Assembly: GCA_036936605.1 (NCBI GenBank)
Contig: JAUPFV010000005.1
Coordinates: forward strand, 46,272,742-46,336,741
Length of the DNA: 64,000 bases
Direction: 5' to 3'
Source: Limnanthes douglasii subsp. nivea
Lineage: Eukaryota > Streptophyta > Magnoliopsida > Brassicales > Limnanthaceae
Below, piece after piece: positions 9,111 through 20,399 of the stretch. Position 1 is the stretch's first letter. The number at the start of each line of letters is the position of its first letter. Made by a program: the position numbers and the translations under genes. Below the pieces are notes generated by a model. It was not told the origin of the DNA. It ran no database searches and saw only the letters and a list, made by a program, of their open reading frames with translations.

Positions 9111-11842
9111 TCATAACAACGCTAAAACAAGTCCGATAATGAGGACAAACAACCAAGGAGAGAAGAGCTGCAGGACTTGATCTCTCCACCTAAGCGCACC
9201 CGCTTCCCCACGCTCTACGGGCATAGTAACAATGGAGCGAACAGCGTCTAACAGTCTATCATCCGTGGTACGTGGTGGTGGAGTAATAGTATGCCAACCA
9301 TACTCAGCCAGGTACCTCCAGTAGGTGTTCGTCGCTGACTGTCTATACGTGGCAATGGTAACTGTCAATCGATCCTCAGAAAGCAAGTGCTGACGCCAAT
9401 CTAGCCATGCGCTCTCTCGCCACGTGTTCCTCGCTAGATCTCATTTCCTGTAACCCGGTCATAGTACAAGTGGGAGTTCGGGCTCATCCTGAACCCGTCC
9501 AAACTGGCGCATAACCCGATCAGGCATGTAGCCCTCGACCGTGCTCATCATCCGCAAAGGATAAACAATGGTGCGGATCTCCTGAACTGGAAACTGGACT
9601 CTAATGTCCTCGTATGGCTCAAATAGCACCTGTTACAAAACATTAAAACAATTAGATTGTTTTAAAATCCTAACACTTAATATCAAAATGGTAATGCAAA
9701 AAAAATATTTAAAAACTTACATCTGCCTCCTTCTGATCAGCAAGGAGAGTACGGACAACCGATTTGGGGCGGATGTTTTGCCCAACAATCCGCTTCGGTA
9801 GCCACTTCACAATCCTAGGCTGCCTCGCTACGTGGTCAACATTCTCTGAGGCCCTAAACGCGGGGAAGTGGTCGTAGATCCAACAATCGAGCATAGCTAC
9901 AAAACCATAAAGGTTATGCTTCGATGCTTTCGAAGCATCACCCAAACCACGGAACAGGAATGCCAATGCACTCGTACCCCACGCGATGTCCCACAACCCA
10001 GAATCCATATTGGCTAACCCGTACAAGTAGTTAGCCTTAACGCTTTTCTGACTAGTATCCGCAAAAATAGTGCAACCAAATAAGAACATAAGGTATGCTC
10101 GTGATACCTGGCGGATAGTCTCAGTATCAGTCTGCTCGATGTAGCGCCCCTGGTGAAAGTCTCCCGCAGCCACTTTATCTTGAAGCCAACGCCTCTGGTG
10201 GACTGTATCTCTGTGCGGACCTCATCCACTGTCAGACCTAACATACTAGCGTAGTAGATGTATGCCTCGTCACGTGGAGCCGTGACTACATCAAGTGTCC
10301 GACCAACTACAAGGAGACCTGTAATGCAGCTGACATCATCGAGCATAATCGTCATCTCTCCAAATGAGAAATGGAAAGTGTTGGTCTCCTGATGCCAACG
10401 CTCAACAAAAACCTCGTCTAGGACGGAATGTGTGAAGTACTGAGGCAGGTGGGCTATAAGAGGACCAAAACGAGTCCGCGCCAAAAATCGTTGCATATCT
10501 GGCTGAGCAGTGAGGTCCCACATACGTAGCACATTATAATGTGCCTGTATGCCGAGTGTCATGCGACCCTATAAATTAAAAACTAAGTCAGAACATAATA
10601 ATAGTAAAACCTTATAGTAGACGTTTAATAATTAGGTACTTACCTGTCCGATGAAGATGTGGTACGCCTCATGCTCCTTGTAGTCAGGAAACAGAGGGAT
10701 CTTGTTGCATTTGAGAAATGCAAACGTCTTTCGCTGCTCCTCGGTGTGGATGGAATCTATGTGCTCCTCGTCGATCGTGTCCTGCTCAGGGTCCCCAGTG
10801 GCATCCACCCTGTCGCTAACAGGTGGTGGATATGTAATAGTATGCGCAGGGGACGCAGCTCTGCGAGAAAGAGAGGGAGGTGGTGGATCACTAGCAGTGG
10901 GAGGTGGTGATCTATGTGTATGTGATGACAACGTCTCTCGTCGTGAGGAGCCTCCACCTCTGATATCAATGTCCTCAGTCGCTATGGCCTTTTCTTTCCT
11001 CTGGCCATGCTTGATTTGGCGCAAAGACCGATCACTCCGTATCCGTTCCTCCTCCTCCCTAAGACGAATAGTCTCAGGGTCGTCTGGTAAATCTCGTCCG
11101 CGCTTGGCATCGCGGACCCGCTCATTCTCAACCGCGCGAACAGTCTTAATACTCTTCCCTGACGGTGGCGGACGTGACCCAGGGGGATACGCCCTGGATC
11201 GTGGAAGACGTCGCTCCTCAACCGCGTCTGACCTACAAAAATACAAAACAAAACACGAAATTAATAATAGTAACATACAAAATTTAAATCATCATCACTC
11301 TTATACGCATGGTTGGCTAACTAAATAAAGTAATTTCTAATAAATTTGAAGTTTTTTTTAAAAAAAATGCAATACCGGAACTTTTGAAACAAAATTTGGA
11401 GTTTTTTAAAACAAAATTCGGCGCACCATAGGTACCATAGAAGGCGAACCGAGCGGCACGGGTGCTAGTGTCGCTCGACACAGGCACTGTGTGCCGAGCG
11501 ACACAGGTCAGTGTGCCGCTCGACACACAGTTTGTGTGCCGCTCGGTACACAGTGGGTGTACCGAGCGGCACACAATCACACACCGATAGTGCTGCCCAA
11601 GGCGCACCACCGGTGCATCGCCGGCCATTTTCCAGCCGGCGAGTTGGCTGGAAAATGGCCCCAAATCTCTACCTAATCCTATCCTAAACCCTAATTCTCT
11701 ACCTAATTCTATCCTAAACACAAAATTCAACCCTAAATCTAACCAAAAACTAAAATTCATACCTAAATCTAACATAATTATGAAACAAAATTAATTTAGG
11801 AACTTACGTAGGAGGTGGCGGAGGGTTTTTGTTCTTGACCAT
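9111..11842 (-). pseudogene. plant mobile domain (PMD/MAIN-like) gene of MULE-1, four exons, two frame breaks
   Basis: Minus-strand exons are 11842-11808 (MVKNKNPPPPP...), 11232-10644 (basic, low-complexity, Arg/Pro/Asp-rich), 10568-9721 and 9629-9111. The three introns have consensus splice sites and compatible phases. Exon 3 carries the PMD (PF10536) signature: MWDLTAQPDMQRFLART, EVFVERWHQETNTFHF, GEMTIMLDDVSCITGL and, after a frame break near 10140-10180, RAYLMFLFGCTIF and WGTSALAFLFRGL. Exon 4 has YMPDRVMRQFGRVQ, then a second break near 9455. The final frame ends in a hydrophobic tail, SPWLFVLIIGLVLALL. PMD proteins such as Arabidopsis MAIN and MAIL1 act in transposon silencing and genome stability, and PMDs are known inside plant transposons. 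Confidence 0.87.
11424..11660. repeat. GC-rich hairpin cluster 3 of MULE-1, in PMD intron 1
   Basis: The cluster opens with GCGCACCATAGGTAC, the same 15 bases that open cluster 2. It then shows a perfect 19-bp hairpin (arms 11533-11551 and 11557-11575, 5-base loop) and a perfect 15-bp hairpin (11623-11637 and 11646-11660), plus repeated GTGTGCCGCTCG/CGAGCGACACA words in both orientations. It lies inside intron 1 (11807-11233) of the PMD gene and at the same distance from the right end as cluster 1 is from the left. Confidence 0.88.
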
Positions 11843-11995
11843 GATGGAGGAGGAGGAGTGGTGGTGGTGGTGGTGGTTCGCCGGAAAATATGAGAGAGAA
11901 GTGAGGGTGAGATTTTAGAGAGAAGTGAGAGATATGAGTGAAGTGAGAGAAAGTGTAGGTTAAAGTGGAGTGGATGAAGTTAGTAAAAAAAATTG

Positions 11996-12004
11996 GCTTA
12001 TATA
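11996..12004 (-). promoter_or_regulatory. TATA box for the PMD gene
   Basis: TATATAAG on the minus strand lies about 155 bases before the start codon at 11842 and just inside the right terminal inverted repeat. A CT-rich leader follows it. Confidence 0.5.
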
Positions 12005-12067
12005 CCCACAAAAGGGCATTTTTGGAAAAAATGGGTATACTTAGATCACCTTTGGGTATTCTCAAAA

Positions 12068-12110
12068 TTGGGTATACTTAAACCCGAATTGGGTATATAT
12101 AGCTTGACCC
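12068..12110 (-). repeat. MULE-1 right terminal inverted repeat
   Basis: This is the inverted partner of 4355-4397 (39 of 43 matches), ending in GCTTGACCC followed by the target duplicate TAAATTTAA. GTATACCCA-like words continue inward, near 12027-12060. Confidence 0.93.
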
Positions 12111-12119
12111 TAAATTTAA

Positions 12120-13125
12120 TGGTATTTTCATAAAAGATTATTATTTTTATACTTATTAAAAAAACACTAAAAACAAAAAGAAAAAATTAAAAAAAAAAAG
12201 AAAAAAAAAAGTTGAAATCATAAAAAAATGAAGAAAAGATAAAAATAAAATAATAAAATAATAAAAAGAAGAGATAGGCTTACGTGGCTTTGTTAAATCG
12301 CTCTTGGTATTTAACAAAATGCTTAACTTTTTGTAAGCTTTTTTTAGTTAACACTTACTTTAACATGTTCATTGTAGTGAATTTAGAAACGCGCTAACAA
12401 ACATTGTATTTAACGCATCATTTAACGCGTACACTGCACATACTCTAAAGTACTACACACAAAATAGACATATGTAACACAAAAAATTCATGAATGTATC
12501 TTTTTTCCAGCATTTTATTTGGTAGTAGGCATTTTTCTTTCTCACTTTTTTTTAAATTCAGTATCACTTTAGTAATGAAAACCTAAAATTTCGAAAGTTA
12601 TTACAGAGAATTGTCGTAAAATGGAAGAGGCGCAAAAAAGAAACATTACTACCTCTTTGGCGCTTACATTTGTAGACTTCACTCTCTAACTAAAAACAGA
12701 GCTAGAAGCCAAATTATATCAACTTTCAAAATACCTTCTCAAACAAATCTGATGATGAAAAGAAGTTTTCCAAAGAATAAACCAAATCTTCAGCAACTTG
12801 AACCAGAGGAAAGATCTCGAAAGGGGAAAAGGATCTTCGAATTTAGGGGAAATCGATCAATTATGGTAGAGGAAAGGGGTTGAGGAGAATGATTAGTCAT
12901 TATCTCCGAGCCAGCTACCAGAGGGGAATTGAATCCTGCTAGCCAACATCAGTAAACTTTGTCTTCGAAGAATCAATTACTGCGACTGCTTCAGAGATGG
13001 ATTTTTAAGCTCTGTCTTCAGCTTCATATATGGATTCAAAGGATTCTGTAAATTAGAGGAAACATTGATTAGGTATCATTGGGGGAGAGAGCTTAAGTAT
13101 TAAACCAGTGAGAATTAATCAATTC
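12120..13125. other. AT-rich spacer right of MULE-1 and likely 3' tail of the LINE
   Basis: A-rich sequence (12160-12265), then mixed sequence with no coding region I can support. On the minus strand the LINE stop codon is at about 13126, so some of 12550-13125 may be its 3' UTR. The T run at 12547-12555 could be its short A tail, which is unproven. Confidence 0.4.
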
Positions 13126-16100
13126 TCAGTTGACCAATACCCAAACTTTCCAGCAGCGAGATTGCCAACAATTGGTTAGGGGGATGAAATCATTATAGTG
13201 GAATTTCATCTTGCACTTCAGAGTCCACCTTGCAAGCCAATCTGTTGCAAGGTTCTGTTCTCTGAAGGCATGATGAAGAACCATAGACGAAGAGAAGAGA
13301 TTCCTAATTCTAGTAAGAGTATTAGCTATAGAATTGTGATTATTTCCAGATGATAATAAAGAAACCAGAATTTCATAGTCACTTTCGATGTCAATATTAG
13401 TATAGCTTTTAATTTTACAGATTGTCAGCCCATCCATCATTGCCATGGCTTCATCTTGAAGAGGAGTTTGCTTGCCATATGTGTTGTCGTAACCCAGAAC
13501 AATATTTCCATGATGGTCCCGAATGATAATGGCTCCACTAGATTCTCCTGAATGATTGCAACAGGCGTCGGAATTGAGCTTCAGTCTACCCTCAAGATTG
13601 TAAAAACAACCAAAATCTTCAGGAGCTTTTTCATTATTTTTCCAATACTTGAGCTTACTCAAATTAAAAAAAGTCAAGACTAGTGATAATGTTTTTATGA
13701 ATTGAATTGAAGACTTAACTGTTTGGGTGATGTCTTTAAATTTCACTATGTTTCGGGCTTGCCATATGACCCAGTTTATGATAGAAGGTAATATAGTTTT
13801 CATATGGATTTTGTTTGGTGAAGACCAGGACCAACTTCTAGCCATGTGAATAGGATTCATAAACCTGTTTATCTTGACTTTAATTGTTTGAGCAAAATGA
13901 ACCTAGATTAGCCAAGCGTGATCACATGATACAAATACATGTCCTGTTGATTCGATATTATTACAAAATTGGCATTAAGAAGCTAATTTTAAATGTCTTT
14001 TCTGCATCACTACTTCAGTAGGGATATAGTTTTTAAGAAGCCCCTAGTGTAAAACAGAATATTTAGTTGGAATGATTGGGTTCCAGGTTCTTTCAAAGAT
14101 AGGTGATGTCGGATAAGAAGGTTTAAGTTTGTTTAAAGTATCCTTAATGTTGAAAGAACCATAGTCAAACCATTTCTAATAAATTTTATCATCAAGCTTA
14201 CTATCAATTTTAAGCTTTTAATGAGATTAATGCTAGAATTAGGGAACATAGAGCTTATCGAATTTAAATTTCAAGAATTGTTGCTCCAAAGATAGTTAAC
14301 TTTGCCAACTTTAAACCACTTGTTATCTAAAAATCATCATCAATTTTAATAAAAAAAGAGTTGTCAAACCAACTATCCATCCAGGTATCAATATCTCCTT
14401 TGCCCAGAATCCATGTTATTTGACCTTCAGCTTCCTTCCTAATTTCAGTCGTTCTTTTCCAAGTTAGGGACCCTTTCCTTGAGTAGTTTATTTGAGAAGG
14501 GTGAAGACCCTTGCAGTAAATACTATGAATCATCCTGGACCAGAGGGACTTGTTTCTCCTAAAGTTGAGCCAGAGCTTCCTTAAATAAGCTTTCTGATAG
14601 TCAGCAAGACTGTGAATGTTAAGACCATATTCCTTAAAACCTTTACAATTAGAATGCAAATTGCACCAATGAATTTTGTGCTTCTCACTTGTATAACCCC
14701 ACAAAAACTTATTGATTTTTTTTAATTGTGCAGATGATGGAAATAGGAAACTTGCAACACTGAATCCAATAAATGGGAATAGGAAGCAGAATACTCTTGA
14801 TCAAAGTCAGCCTTCCAACATAGGAAATATTTTTTCCGTCCCAAGTCATAATCTTGTTGTAGAGCTTAATTAAAGGATTAAAGTTGTTGATTCTGTTATT
14901 GAAATTCAGAGTGACTCCTAGGTAAGTAGTAGGTTGGGATCCAATGTTGAACTTTGTCTGGATTTAGAGATTTTTAAGCTCGTTTTTAGAGATGTTAGTA
15001 GCAGTAATGATATGGGTTTTGTCTTTATTAATAGTTTTCCCAGAGGTTTCTTGATAAGCGTGCAATAATCCACCAATAGAATCCATTGAAAATGAAAGCC
15101 CAATAGTAAAAATTAATACATCATCGGCAAAAGCCAAACAAGGGATATCCATTTTGCCTTTATACTTATACTTTATAGTTCTAAGTATTATGTAGATTTT
15201 CTAATCCTCTTATCAATGCTTCTTCAACAAGGATAAACATACTTGAAGATAATATCTCATTGTCTGACTCCCTTGTTGGTTTTGAAAAAACCAATTGATC
15301 TTCCATTTAATAAAACTGAAGCATGAACAGAGGTAATGAGATTATTGATAATTTTAACAAATTTGTGATTAAAACTATAACAAGAAAGAACTTTAAAGAT
15401 GAAATCATGAGATAAGTTGTCGAAAGATTTCGACATATCTACTTTAATAATGACATTTCCATCTTTGGTTTTTCTTTTCGGGTCATGGGTCAACTATTTG
15501 GCTATCAAAATGATTGTACATAAACAAATTGGTCTAAAATGGTTCTAGAAACTAGGGTTGTCTATCTTAAGAATACGACAAATGCATGTAGCTTTGATTC
15601 CTTTAGGAACAACCTCACTATTAATAAAATCAGTCATAGCTTTATACATGTCAGTTTTTATTATATGCCAACAGGAGGTAAAGAAACCAATGTTGAAGTC
15701 ATCCATGCCTGCTGCACTGGATGGCTTCAAACTTTTAATGATATTAAGAATTTCCTCCTCTAACGAATCAGCAAGTAAAATATTATTGTCATCATTAGTT
15801 ACAATTTTAGGAATGTGCCTCAGAATGCTATTATGATTAGTAAATAGATCACCATTAGAGTTAATAGTAGAGTTAGAGGAGAACATATCTTTAAAGTAAT
15901 TTTCAACAGAGGAGTGCATACGGGCTTCATCATTGGTCTAATGGTTATTGATTTTGATGCTTGTAACTGTTATTTTTTTTCCTCACAATTTGTGGTAAAT
16001 ATGAGTATTTCGATCTCCATCTTTGATCCATGTAGAGTAGGTTTTTTTCTGCCAGTAACTCTCCTCAATTGTGAAGGAGAGAAGATGGTTGGCAAAATCT

Positions 16101-16171
16101 TTAAAGAGGCTTGTTTTATCTTCTAGACTCTTGCTGGCCAGAAATCTGCTCTCACACAGATTAACTTTCAT
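13126..16171 (-). pseudogene. decayed, 5'-truncated L1-type LINE (RT and RNase H)
   Basis: Reading down the minus strand: an endonuclease-RT linker with WIKDGDRNTHIYHKL (16171-15983), the RT N-part with ILNIIKSLKPSSAAGMDDF (15919-15545), RT motif A VDMSKSFDNLSHDF (15493-15257), the catalytic FADDVLIF (near 15125), a C-terminal region with WILGKGDIDTWMDSWFD (14704-14327), and an RNase H domain (13860-13126) with Asp in LNSDACCN, Glu in LQDEAMAMMDG and Asp in DIESDYEIL. This is the plant L1 layout with an added RVT_3-type RNase H. Frameshifts and stops separate the pieces, and no endonuclease is seen upstream of 16171, which fits 5' truncation at insertion. Confidence 0.88.
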
Positions 16172-16510
16172 TTCAGTATCTTTGACTGAGTGTGAAGATG
16201 AGTTGCTGTGGAACGAGAAGAGGAGTTGAAGTTGGAGTTGATTTGGATTTGGTGTTTTGGAGGTTTGAAGAAGAAGATAGGATGAAGAAAAAGAAAAGAT
16301 GAATGCTTTGGGGCTGATTTGTTTTGAGAATGCTTAGCCTTTAGATTTAGAACTTATTAAAAGAATAGGGGGTGTTTTAGATAAAAAATTGGGACTATTT
16401 AAAATTTATGTGGATATAATTATAATTGGGGCTGTTTATAGACTCTAATTTAAGCAAAAACAATGTTATATTTGGTCAAAAGGAATTTGAAGGAAAACCA
16501 AATGTTTAGG

Positions 16511-16640
16511 GCCGAATAGCCTCTACCCATAACCTAACATCGGAACCGAAACCGACACAAATTCTGAATGGGCCAATTGCTACAAAACCAACAAGCCAAA
16601 ACCCTAGTTACTCTCGAAAAAACCCTATAAATTATGGTAG
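16511..16640 (+). promoter_or_regulatory. site II / telo-box promoter
   Basis: TGGGCC (16569-16574, a site II element) is followed by the telo-box AAACCCTAG (16599-16607) and by a second AAACCCTA fused to TATAAATT near 16626. This combination marks plant ribosomal-protein and snoRNA genes. It lies about 150 bases before the snoRNA described next. Confidence 0.7.
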
Positions 16641-16778
16641 TCACCTCCTTTCCTATTCATCGGTCGCATCGCATCTATCAAACCAATTACTCGTAAAAAT
16701 TTCGAGTTTTGTTTATCTTTTTCGTTCTGCGTCGAAAATACGAAGTTTTGGTTTTGAAAGTTATATAGAGTATAGTGA

Positions 16779-16884
16779 CGAAGAGTGTAGTGATGAAGCA
16801 ATATATCGTGGACTAGAGTTTCCGATCTGAGATTAGTACCTCAGAATTTGACGATTAACCCTTGGCTGTCTGATTCACTCTTCG
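16779..16884 (+). ncRNA. box C/D snoRNA, probable 25S rRNA methylation guide
   Basis: A 9-bp terminal stem (16779-16787 CGAAGAGTG with 16876-16884 CACTCTTCG) brackets box C TGATGA (16791-16796), a D' CTGA (16827-16830), C' TGACGA (16849-16854) and box D CTGA (16870-16873), the full C/D layout in correct order. The segment before box D (AACCCTTGGCTGT) is complementary to ACAGCCAAGGG, and the 5' part holds GGACTAGAGT, complementary to ACTCTAGTCC. From memory both targets lie in one conserved region of 25S rRNA, which is not checked here. Such RNAs guide 2'-O-methylation in the nucleolus. A site II/telo-box promoter upstream supports an independent Pol II unit. Confidence 0.8.
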
Positions 16885-19640
16885 TTTCTTATTAGTTTTT
16901 TTTTTTGTTTTTCCGATTCGTGTTATATTTTTGTTGGTGGCTGATTTTATAAATCTATGATTTTTGAAAGTTAATTAAGCTAGTAAAATCTTTAGGGTGT
17001 TTGATAGAGTAGGAAAAGCAAGGAATGTGTGTATCGTGATTGTGTTGAATCGAGCACTTTGAACGAAAGAATTCCTCTGCAATATTAATAAGGGGGGATG
17101 GGCAGTTGTGATTCAGCTCACTATTGGATTTAATAACAATCATCGTCCCTATATTTGTTTATGTTTTCATAACTGACTTTTTCTGTCATGGCTTGTCCTT
17201 CGTTTTTTGTTTTCAAGAGAGGTGTGTGTAAATGGTCATGGAGTGTGCCATCTTTCATGCATTTATACCCAAAACGACAGTTTGTTATAGTCTTTGCAGA
17301 ACTCTATTAGCCGGCCAAAGTTCTTGGGGTTTAGGCGAGACATGATTGTGGCTCGCTTGTTCAAGTATGCATTATCCTTGTATTCTTGTCATTGAGCTGC
17401 AAACGGATGCGGTCATGGATATGCGTATCTTTGTATTTAGCTCATTGGGCTCCATATGGAAGCTCTTCTAGAGGAGGGTCGACAAGGGTTTGATAAAGTT
17501 TTAGGTGGTTTAACTGAAAGTTGTTGTTCGTCACTCAATGCTGTAAGACTGAACCAATATCTTAGTTTTTTTCAGATACAAAAGAAAATATAAGCAATTA
17601 GGAAAATGTCTAGGCCGATAGTTTTAAACCTAAGTTAGTAACAACCTGCTTTGAAAAATGGCCAAATGGGTTAGCTAGTTATTAGCCGTTTTTCATGGCC
17701 TTTTTTATTGCTAATGGTGAGGTCAAAGCTATCGGCCTTTAGTTAATTTAACTTCCTTTGCTCTTATTTTACACTAGCTTTGAAGAGATGATCAAACACA
17801 ACCCACGAAGTACTCTATCCTCTAGTTTTCATACGACCTATATGATTGACACTAAGATCTGATCTTTGGATACTTCAGTATCTTTGTTTTTATTCTAAGT
17901 CACCAAGAAAACTGTATCAGGGTGTTCAGCAGCAGACTTTATTTACCCTGGTTCCCAAGTCAAATTCAACCCTCAGGGACATAGTCTTACTCGGCATCAG
18001 TAGACATTACCAGGCCGCTCCTGCAAACTGCATATGATATCATGAGTCAACTGACCATTGCCTCAACAATACAACAAACAATTTGATATCATGAGTCTTA
18101 CAGTCTTTGTATTTTTTATCTCCAGACTGATTAGGACTGTTGGAGATATATCTTGAGGGATGTTTAAGGTTTAGAACTTTTCAATTCAACCTATATTCTT
18201 TTAGGATGAGATTTGATTATCGGACTCACTACTTTGTTGTACATACCGATCTGCGAATGTTTGTCTTTGACAAAGGATTGCATTCTCAAGAAATAATTAA
18301 AAAAGAATGTAGTTCGAAATATACTGCGCTTTTTAATATTTGTTCTTATTTATACGGTTTTTATGAACCTTTCCGTACTAGTCACAATTTTACTCATGTT
18401 TTTTTCTTTCACATTTAATATTTTTTCAATAATCTTTGTTTAAAATGTTTTTAACTCTTGTCCCTTATATTTTCATAACTATTGTCCAATATCTTATATG
18501 GCATTTGCGTTGTAACATTCTGTTGGATTATATTATATGGCATTCGCTTGGTACATTTACATTCAATATTTAGCTTTCTTTTTTGTTGCTTGTTTTATTT
18601 ATTTGTTTTAGTGACGCTTTCCTTGTTTGTTTTTTACACTTTTGTGGATTCTGAAACAGCTCTTTAGATACATTTATGAAAGTAGTGAAATAAATTCTTT
18701 GTAAATACTATTTGTGGCTTTATATTCAGTATAACTTTTGTAAAGTATTCTTCTTCAACGATTGTACAACAAAAACAAGTTAGCCTTGGATTAAATGATC
18801 CGAAAGAATATATCAAAAGATACTGATGATACAACCATTGCTTGCCAGAGTAATCAATCTTACCATGTTGGAATTTTTTCTCGCCAAAATAATTGTTGTG
18901 ACGATCATGAAGACAACAATCTTAACATGCATGCATTGTAGATCATTCTCATCATAATGAAACTTTTAACACTTCTCATGATGATCTTCCATTGTTAGAA
19001 AAACTCCCATGTAAAAGGTACCAATGCTTAGAAGATTAAACGAGATCCTCGTTTATTTAGAAGAAAGGTTTTTTCATTTAATGAGGTCCTTACTCCAACA
19101 AGAAAAATACATATACCTGCAATACTACCTCTGAGACGATCTTTGTTACTAAAATGAAAAATTCCTCCACCACTGATGAGGTCCTTAACCCAAGCAAAAA
19201 AATGGCTTCAGTTTATGATGCAATCCCTGCTACTGTGGATAAAAATTATCTTACGATCAAACGAGGTCCATACCTCTAACAAGAAAAAACTTTCAACTTT
19301 TGATGAATTTAGAAAACTTGCAACCTTATATTCTCACTAAATCAAAAATAAAGACACCCCCTGCAAATTCTTCGAATCAAAACTAACGAATTGGTAATTA
19401 ATTTACATCAAAAGAGATAGAATGAGAACTTAAAATGCAGAATTGATTTCTCAAAGATCACCGGTACTTCTCAAATTATTTAAGATGAGAAGTTGATTTT
19501 GCAAAATATTAATCTTGTTTTTTAAAATGTTGGTACGGTGGATCAAATTGATATTTTGTTTAAGTTCATACAATGATTACTGAGAATAATGCATTGAAAT
19601 CCGAAAACACTTCTTTGAGATTTGAAATTTAAAATTTTGA
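16885..19640. other. downstream of the snoRNA: no protein gene recognised
   Basis: Short open frames here lack any family resemblance. At 17226-17275 an imperfect hairpin (GTGTAAATG with CATTTATAC) is followed by AAACGA and later ACA. A second stem, TGAGCT/AGCTCA, lies near 17390-17445. These could be H/ACA snoRNA parts of a cluster, but the evidence is weak. From 18780 on, phrases such as GAGGTCCTTA and AACAAGAAAAA recur three times, perhaps an eroded transposon. Confidence 0.4.
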
Positions 19641-19717
19641 AAAATGACATTTTTAGACAAAAAGATAAAAGAAATTATAAAAGTTATGAAAGAGGCAGAG
19701 GAAAAGGTTTTTGAAAA

Positions 19718-19807
19718 TGTTGCAAAAACCATTAAGGTGAAAGAAGAACGAGTTATGGTCGCTGTTGCAAAAACCATTAAGGTGAAAGAAGAACGAGTTA
19801 TGGTCGC
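19718..19807 (+). repeat. 45-bp in-frame tandem duplication
   Basis: Two nearly identical 45-base units (19718-19762 and 19763-19807) lie inside a 71-codon open frame at 19644-19859 that is Lys/Glu/Val rich (VAKTIKVKEERVMVA twice). The predicted peptide would be a charged helix. I do not recognise it and cannot say that it is expressed. Confidence 0.6.
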
Positions 19808-19859
19808 TGCCCAAAGCTTGCTTGAAAAAGTAAAAAAAGTTGATATCATACAAATTTGA

Positions 19860-20399
19860 AAAAAATGAATATCTTAACATTATCTTGGGTGATTTCAAGG
19901 TTTTAGTATCCAAAGACTAGTGTCCTGGTTCGTCATGCAATGAAGAGGAAGAAGAATAAACTAAAGATGAAAAACCTGATGACCAAATAATTATTATAGA
20001 TAGAGATCATACTTATAAAGATAACGTTAATGTACCCCATATTTTACAAAACGATAAAAACATCGTCAATGTACTTTCTACTGGTGAGAATGATGATAAC
20101 ATTGTCGATGTACTTTCACCTCGTACTAACCAAGCTGACTTGGTCGTTTTCCAGAAGAAGTTATGCTCCTCGTAAGGGTTGATTTGATGAAGTTGTTACT
20201 AAATGAATTTCTCTATCTTAGTGGATTAATTATTCTTATGCTCATTGTGCTCTTTGATAGAATGTTCATGTACTTTACTTTAAACCTTGATTGACTTTCA
20301 TTTTTATCTTACTTATCTATATTTTGGCAACTATTTTTATTTTTATTCTCGTCATGAGTGTCAATATATATATATATATGACTATTTTATCAAGATACA
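19860..20399. other. unrecognised sequence with two similar acidic phrases
   Basis: In one frame the phrases VNVPHILQNDKNIVNVLSTG and NDDNIVDVLSPRT follow each other near 19990-20140, a divergent duplication. There is no clear gene, and the stretch ends in a short (TA)n tract near 20365. Confidence 0.35.

Larger units (their letters stand above)
4355..12110 (+). mobile_element. MULE-1: complete Mutator-like element with transposase, OTU protease and PMD genes
   Basis: The ends are 43-bp terminal inverted repeats starting GGGT, flanked by a perfect 9-bp target duplication TAAATTTAA at 4346-4354 and 12111-12119, the size typical of the Mutator superfamily. Inside are, in order: a FAR1-like MULE transposase (+), an OTU-type cysteine protease (+), a 134-residue unknown gene (-) and a four-exon plant-mobile-domain gene (-). 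Three GC-rich hairpin clusters lie about 0.45-0.7 kb from each end and near the middle. The transposase has stops and a frameshift, so this copy is unlikely to move by itself, yet the TSD is still perfect. Confidence 0.93.

Noticed and set aside
3862..12455. A MITE surrounding MULE-1, suggested by AGAGCATCTCCAACGG on the left
   Set aside because: No convincing inverted partner was found on the right side near 12440.
12751..12880. Small gene starting MMKRSFPKNKPN
   Set aside because: Only 43 codons, with no promoter, homology or codon pattern to support it.
17846..18667. Several 60-90 codon open frames after the snoRNA
   Set aside because: Phe/Tyr/Leu-rich translations typical of AT-rich noncoding DNA; no domains.
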